Assembly: GCA_020444415.1 (NCBI GenBank) | Contig: JAHLLA010000005.1 | Coordinates: 124,001-188,000, forward strand | DNA from: Bacteroidota bacterium | GTDB lineage: Bacteria; Bacteroidota; Bacteroidia; Bacteroidales; F082 | Direction of reading: 5' to 3' | DNA: 64,000 nt | Shown: one piece after another, positions 59,716 through 64,000 of the stretch | How the letters are laid out: each line of letters opens with the position of its first letter | Numbering within the stretch: the stretch's first letter is position 1 | The notes under the pieces: generated by a model | Databases searched by the model: none | Seen by the model: the letters and a program-made list of their open reading frames with translations, nothing else | Told to the model about the DNA's origin: nothing | Translations under genes and position numbers: made by a program

Positions 59716-61079
59716 CCCCCCAATTGGGAGATCATAACTGTTGCGAAACTCAATGCGAGGAAAAAACCAATCATATCCGTAATCGTTGTTAAAATAGGTC
59801 CGGATGCCAGGGCCGGGTCAACATTCATTTTTTTAAGGAAGAGGGGAACCGTGCCACCAATTGAAACAGCCACAATGGTATTCAAGGCGAGTGCACCACC
59901 AACAACCAGTCCGAGGTAAATACTTCCTTTCCATAAATAAGCTGCCAAACCAATCAGGAAGCCGAGTACCAAACCATTGATGAGTCCTACGGAAATTTCC
60001 TGAAACCATACCCTTAGCATTTCTGTTGGCTTCACTGTGCCGAGTGAAAGCTCCCGCATACTCACTGCAACAGCCTGGTTCCCTGAGCAGCCACTCATAT
60101 CGGATATGATGGGCAGGAAAACGGCCAGCGCAATTACGGTGCTCAATGTATCCTGGTAAAATGCGATCACACTGGCAGCGATGATATTTAAAAGAATATT
60201 AACCGATAACCATGAAAGCCGTCTTCGCGAGCGAAGAAACACCGGCATGGTTCTTAGTTCATCTCCACCGACGATACCCTGGGTTTCTAAATGCTCATAA
60301 GCAGCCCTTTCATTGATGGCTTCCAGCACATTTTTTCTTCGCAAAATACCAATCAGTTTTTTGTGGTCATCAATAACAGGAATTCCATAAAAATCATGGG
60401 TGTCAAAAAGATCGCTTACTTCATCTAGAGAAGCATTTACATGAATAGCAATCACATCTTTGATGACAATTTCTGAAAGCTGCTGATTCGGTTTGGCAAG
60501 CAGTAGATCCTGCATTTGAAGCACGCCTAAAAATACACCATGTCTTGATAGTACATAAATGTATCTGACATGATAATACTTATATTTTTCCGCGTTCTTT
60601 CTTAAATCCTCAATAACTTCCTTTACGGTGGCTGTTTCTTTATAACTTATATACTCCGTGAGCATCAAGCCACCCGCAGTTTCAGGATCATACTCTATCA
60701 GTTTTCTAAGTCCGGCAGCTTCAGCAGGATTCATTTCAGTTAGAATGGCTTCGGCATCTTTTTCATGCAATTCCATGATCAAGTCAGCCTGCTCGTCACT
60801 CATCATTTCGTTGATGATGGCTGCTGCATCTTCAACATCCATATCTTCGATGATGTCAACTGCCTGTGCATCGGGTAATTCTTCAATCACAAAAGCTGCG
60901 TCTTCAGGGTTAAGTAGCTTAAGCAGTTTATGTTGTTCAAATTTATGCAGCCTGCTCATCAGGTAAACTAACTGAGTTGATGATAACGATTCGAGAAAGT
61001 TTGTTAACTCAACCCTGTTGTTCGATTCGAGTAAAATGCGAACTGTTTCTATAGGGCGAACTATTTTTTGATCAATCAT
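59709..61079 (-). CDS. mgtE: MgtE-type magnesium transporter
   Basis: MgtE channels Mg2+ across the inner membrane and closes when internal Mg2+ is high. The N-terminal superhelical domain (about 1-130, with acidic repeats such as IEELPDAQAVDIIEDMDVED), two CBS domains (about 135-255) and five membrane helices with the pore signature DMSGCSGNQAVAVSMREL are in order. The 456-residue length is normal. The last codons use a GGGGGG stretch just before the stop. Confidence 0.94.
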   Translation of the reverse strand: MIDQKIVRPIETVRILLESNNRVELTNFLESLSSTQLVYLMSRLHKFEQHKLLKLLNPEDAAFVIEELPDAQAVDIIEDMDVEDAAAIINEMMSDEQADLIMELHEKDAEAILTEMNPAEAAGLRKLIEYDPETAGGLMLTEYISYKETATVKEVIEDLRKNAEKYKYYHVRYIYVLSRHGVFLGVLQMQDLLLAKPNQQLSEIVIKDVIAIHVNASLDEVSDLFDTHDFYGIPVIDDHKKLIGILRRKNVLEAINERAAYEHLETQGIVGGDELRTMPVFLRSRRRLSWLSVNILLNIIAASVIAFYQDTLSTVIALAVFLPIISDMSGCSGNQAVAVSMRELSLGTVKPTEMLRVWFQEISVGLINGLVLGFLIGLAAYLWKGSIYLGLVVGGALALNTIVAVSIGGTVPLFLKKMNVDPALASGPILTTITDMIGFFLALSFATVMISQLGGL

Positions 61080-61188
61080 ATCTCTTTGGAATTATAAAAT
61101 GGTACTATTGGAAAACCGTAATAAAGGTATTCAAAATTTAATGACAATACTTGGAAATTCAGAATTTCGATGAAAAATATGTAGCTGG

Positions 61189-63522
61189 TTACTCTACTGA
61201 TAAATTAGGCCTTTCTGACATATAAAAAGTCAACTCGCCACCATTGATTATTTCATTATGAGTTATGAAATTGCGATTGATTGTCGTACCATTCAATTCA
61301 ACATTTTCAACATATACTTTGTCTTCGCTTTGATTGACTGTTTTGATTGAGAAAGATTTTCCGTTTTCCAAGTAAATGCTTGCCTCTTTAACCAAAGGAC
61401 TTCCTAACGCATATTGATCTGAGCCAGGGCAAACCGGGTAAAACCCAAGCGCACTGAAGACATACCAGGCTGACATCTGGCCTGCATCATCATTGCCGCA
61501 TAAACCATCCTCCTCAGGCCCATACATGGTGCGCATGATCATCCTCACTCTTTCCTGTGTTTTCCAGGGGGCATCCGTCCAATTGTATAAATAAGGAATA
61601 TGCTGGCCAGGCTCATTTCCCTGCACATAATTGCCAATAATGCCATCGCGGGTAATATCTTCGGTATTTTCAATGTATTTATCATCCAATTCCATATTGA
61701 AAAGGGAGTCAAGATGTGCTGTAACCCGATCTGAACCACCCATCATTTCTATCATTGCATCAATATCATGTGGCACATATAGGCCATAATTCCAGGCATT
61801 TCCCTCGATAAAACCCTGTCCATGAGTGTCCAGAGGGTCGAAAGGCTTTTTCCAGCTTCCATCTGCTAATCTGGGCTGCATAAAACCTGATGAAGTATTA
61901 AAAACATTCTTAAAATTCTCAGATCTTTTTAAATAATTCTGGTATATAATTGTATCACCAACTTGTTTTGCCAGTTGCGAAATGCACCAATCGTCATAGG
62001 CAAACTCCAATGTTTTTGAAACAGAGGATGAGCTTTTATCTTCGGGAACATAGCCCAATTCCATATACGAATCCAGTCCGTCAAAATAGGGTGTTGTTGA
62101 AGTATTGATACATGCTTGCAAGGCCATTTCCGGGTTAATGTCGGTTGTACCTTTGATAATAGCATCAGCAATTACGGAAACTGCGTGGTAACCGATCATA
62201 CACCAGTTTTCATTTGCATGGTGGCTCCAGATGGGAAGCATTTGGTGAACACTCTGATCGCGATGTGATAGCATGGATTTGATCATATCATTGTTCCGTG
62301 CCGGTTGAATGATGTTGAACAGTGGATGCAATGCCCTGTATGTGTCCCAAAGCGAAAAAGTAGTATAATTTGTAAATCTTTTTGAATGATGAACATTCAT
62401 ATCCAAACCCCTATAACTCCCATCGACATCTTCGTAGATGGTGGGTCCGAGCAAGGTATGGTACAAAGCGGTATAAAAAGTGGTTTTATCTGCTTCAGAA
62501 AGAGTTTCAGCTTCAATTTTTGATAATTCCTTATTCCATTTTTCCTGGCTTTGATTTTTTACAGTTTCAAACTCCCAATGCGGAATTTCTGTTTCGAGGT
62601 TATTCAAAGCTCCTGCAGTACTTACTGATGATATGGCTGCTTTAAGCCTGATCTGTTCTCCTGCTTCCGTATCAAAATTAAAATAAGCCCTAATATTTTT
62701 ACCCGCCATTTCAGGGAAATTTTCTTCTTCGTTAAACCTCCTGTAAAATCCTTTATAAGGATTGTTGTCGTACTTTTTATGGCCGTAAGAGTTGAACGGT
62801 TTAGAAAATTTCAAGACAAAGTAAACAGTCCGTGTTCTGGCCCAACCCGTGGTCTGTCTGTAACCTGTTACGGTCGAATCATTTTCAACACGAACAAAAG
62901 TCCATACATTCTTGTCGTCATAATTATAAATATTCGACATCAGGTCGAGAATAATATGGGCGCTGTCGGTTTTAGGGAATGTGTATCGATGAAATCCGAC
63001 CCTTTCGGTGGCTGTCAGTTCAGCAGTCATATGGTAGTTATCCAAATATACACGATAATAAGCGGGCTCTGCAAATTCATTTGCATGACTGAATGAAGAA
63101 AAATATCCACTATGAGGAATAGAAGCATCACCAGGATCTAGATTAAGTTTACCTGTGGTTGGCATGATAAGTAAGTCACCGAGATCGGAATGACCTGTGC
63201 CACTGAAATGGGTGTGGCTGAAACCGAAGATGGTTGAATCTTCATATTGATAGCCTGCACAATAGCTATAAACTTCGGGATTGTAATTACCATCAATATA
63301 CATGGACACCTGGTTGGTTTCCGGGCTTAACTGAATGGCACCAAATGGTACAGTGGCCCCCGGAAAAGTATGCCCCATATTCTTTGTGCCAATGAAAGGG
63401 TTAACAAATTGGATATAATTATCTGTATCTTGTTGAACCTTAACTGGCTTTTTCTGCTCTGCACACGAAATAATTTGAAATGGAATAAGAATCAGTAGGA
63501 TTAATTTCGAGAGGTTAAGCAT
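61189..63522 (-). CDS. GH92-family alpha-1,2-mannosidase lipoprotein
   Basis: A glycoside hydrolase family 92 enzyme of 777 residues. The signal MLNLSKLILLILIPFQIISC ends in a lipobox, so it is a lipoprotein. Signatures are VNPFIGTKNMGHTFPGATVP near the start and GLCGNDDAGQMSAWYVFSAL with FYPVCPGSDQY near the end; the catalytic acid/base glutamate region and GNDD match characterised members. GH92 enzymes are calcium-dependent exo-mannosidases acting on N-glycan or fungal mannan. No SusC/SusD pair is in this window, so it is not part of a visible utilisation locus. Confidence 0.93.
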   Translation of the reverse strand: MLNLSKLILLILIPFQIISCAEQKKPVKVQQDTDNYIQFVNPFIGTKNMGHTFPGATVPFGAIQLSPETNQVSMYIDGNYNPEVYSYCAGYQYEDSTIFGFSHTHFSGTGHSDLGDLLIMPTTGKLNLDPGDASIPHSGYFSSFSHANEFAEPAYYRVYLDNYHMTAELTATERVGFHRYTFPKTDSAHIILDLMSNIYNYDDKNVWTFVRVENDSTVTGYRQTTGWARTRTVYFVLKFSKPFNSYGHKKYDNNPYKGFYRRFNEEENFPEMAGKNIRAYFNFDTEAGEQIRLKAAISSVSTAGALNNLETEIPHWEFETVKNQSQEKWNKELSKIEAETLSEADKTTFYTALYHTLLGPTIYEDVDGSYRGLDMNVHHSKRFTNYTTFSLWDTYRALHPLFNIIQPARNNDMIKSMLSHRDQSVHQMLPIWSHHANENWCMIGYHAVSVIADAIIKGTTDINPEMALQACINTSTTPYFDGLDSYMELGYVPEDKSSSSVSKTLEFAYDDWCISQLAKQVGDTIIYQNYLKRSENFKNVFNTSSGFMQPRLADGSWKKPFDPLDTHGQGFIEGNAWNYGLYVPHDIDAMIEMMGGSDRVTAHLDSLFNMELDDKYIENTEDITRDGIIGNYVQGNEPGQHIPYLYNWTDAPWKTQERVRMIMRTMYGPEEDGLCGNDDAGQMSAWYVFSALGFYPVCPGSDQYALGSPLVKEASIYLENGKSFSIKTVNQSEDKVYVENVELNGTTINRNFITHNEIINGGELTFYMSERPNLSVE

Positions 63523-63609
63523 ATTATAATATGAAAGCTAAATTTATAGACAATATTTTATTTAACTAAAGTAATAATAGTATCCATAGGAATGTTCAAT
63601 TTTTTTTGC

Positions 63610-63617
63610 TATTTTTG
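63610..63617 (+). promoter_or_regulatory. -7 element (TATTTTTG) before the gene at the right edge
   Basis: An exact TAnnTTTG match 24 bases before the ATG at 63642. No -33 box found at the usual spacing. Confidence 0.4.
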
Positions 63618-63641
63618 AAAGGACCCATTGAGTTTTATTTT

Positions 63642-64000
63642 ATGAAAACCTGCCATACACCAGTAGTATTTCGATGCAACTCACTGAGCATATTTTTAAT
63701 TATAGCTTTTCTATGCGAGCCGATACTTTTTGCCCAAAAAATTGAATCTGTCTATATCAACGAATTTGAATCCGGAAAAACTATTTATACCATTACCAAC
63801 AGGACTTATACATTAGATGAAACTACATGTCATTTTCTCAATGAAGTTACCCGAGATTCAGCGCTGACGTATTTGAAAATTACCTTTTACCAGCCAGATT
63901 CGCTTAACATAAGAATAATTGCACCTGAGACTTTTCTTCATGAAATTACTGAAAAAAAAGAAGATTGGTTATTATTTATCCATGGAGATAGCAAGACTTT
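63642..64000 (+). CDS. Secreted protein, start only (possible alpha/beta hydrolase), cut by window edge
   Basis: The visible 119 codons read MKTCHTPVVFRCNSLSIFLI..., a signal peptide ending around FAQ, then a beta-rich region. The last complete segment, WLLFIHGDSKT, resembles the oxyanion-loop start (FIHG) of an alpha/beta hydrolase domain. The remainder is outside the window, so the family is only a suggestion. The gene is divergent from the GH92 mannosidase gene. Confidence 0.6.
   Translation, partial: MKTCHTPVVFRCNSLSIFLIIAFLCEPILFAQKIESVYINEFESGKTIYTITNRTYTLDETTCHFLNEVTRDSALTYLKITFYQPDSLNIRIIAPETFLHEITEKKEDWLLFIHGDSKT

Noticed and set aside
59715-59721. Seven-C run as a phase-variation tract in mgtE
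   Set aside because: It is at the last codons before the stop, so slippage would barely change the protein, and seven bases is short for such a switch.
1-64000. tRNA, rRNA, CRISPR, insertion sequence or prophage genes
   Set aside because: No cloverleaf with a TTCGA arm, no regular spacer-repeat array, no transposase and no phage structural gene was found; XerD here is the housekeeping recombinase.

Overview
The window is chromosomal DNA of a Bacteroidota bacterium. The support for this is: a compact mraZ-rsmH-ftsL-ftsI-murE-mraY-murD-ftsW cell-wall cluster with a PASTA-tailed transpeptidase and a diaminopimelate-type MurE; several secreted proteins ending in type IX secretion (T9SS) sorting domains; a fused CcoN-CcoO cbb3 oxidase with a mono-haem CcoP; and promoter-like TAnnTTTG elements. 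The DNA is AT-rich, weak start codons (TTG/GTG) are common, and I see no rRNA, tRNA, CRISPR array, insertion sequence or prophage. Family or genus cannot be fixed from this sequence alone.

Layout: 1-8504 (minus) is the division and peptidoglycan cluster, with a 10-bp-phased repeat upstream of mraZ that looks like an MraZ operator. 8784-11652 holds an acyltransferase, a thioredoxin-like protein, a DUF4159 protein and RsmE. 11639-20620 is a tandem array of three approximately 967-residue secreted PKD-domain paralogues. 20731-21609 is a dienoyl-CoA-reductase-like SDR. 21698-26893 (minus) is a caa3-type oxidase operon (sco, coxA, coxC, coxD, coxB with fused cytochrome c, ctaB). 27092-37695 (minus) is a long cbb3 oxidase operon: FKBP, haem-binding DUF3365 protein, ccoI, ccoS, ccoNO, ccoQ, ccoP, ccoG, ccoH, a SafE-like membrane protein, cytochrome c and a DUF4920 lipoprotein. 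The organism therefore carries two terminal oxidases and most of their assembly factors.

38391-41437 (plus) is an ECF sigma, membrane anti-sigma-like protein and two secreted beta-solenoid-like proteins, probably an envelope-response operon. 41438-45651 is the least familiar part: a TPR-histidine kinase and NarL-type regulator interleaved with two small proteins I do not recognise. It is bracketed by 30-bp imperfect direct repeats and followed by a non-coding stretch that folds into a multi-branched structure with terminator-like hairpins. 45762-49763 holds a nucleoside deaminase, Aat, a T9SS-exported peptidylarginine-deiminase-like protein and a class III aminotransferase. 49895-64000 holds an SDR, a small unknown protein, XerD with a candidate structured RNA beside it, two convergent acyl-CoA dehydrogenases, ClpC, an LpxR-like lipid A deacylase, MgtE, a GH92 mannosidase lipoprotein and the start of a secreted protein cut by the window edge.

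The best candidates for something undescribed are the two-component/small-protein module (41438-45651), the two candidate structured RNAs, and the accessory genes at both ends of the cbb3 operon. All functional statements about these are inference from sequence and context.
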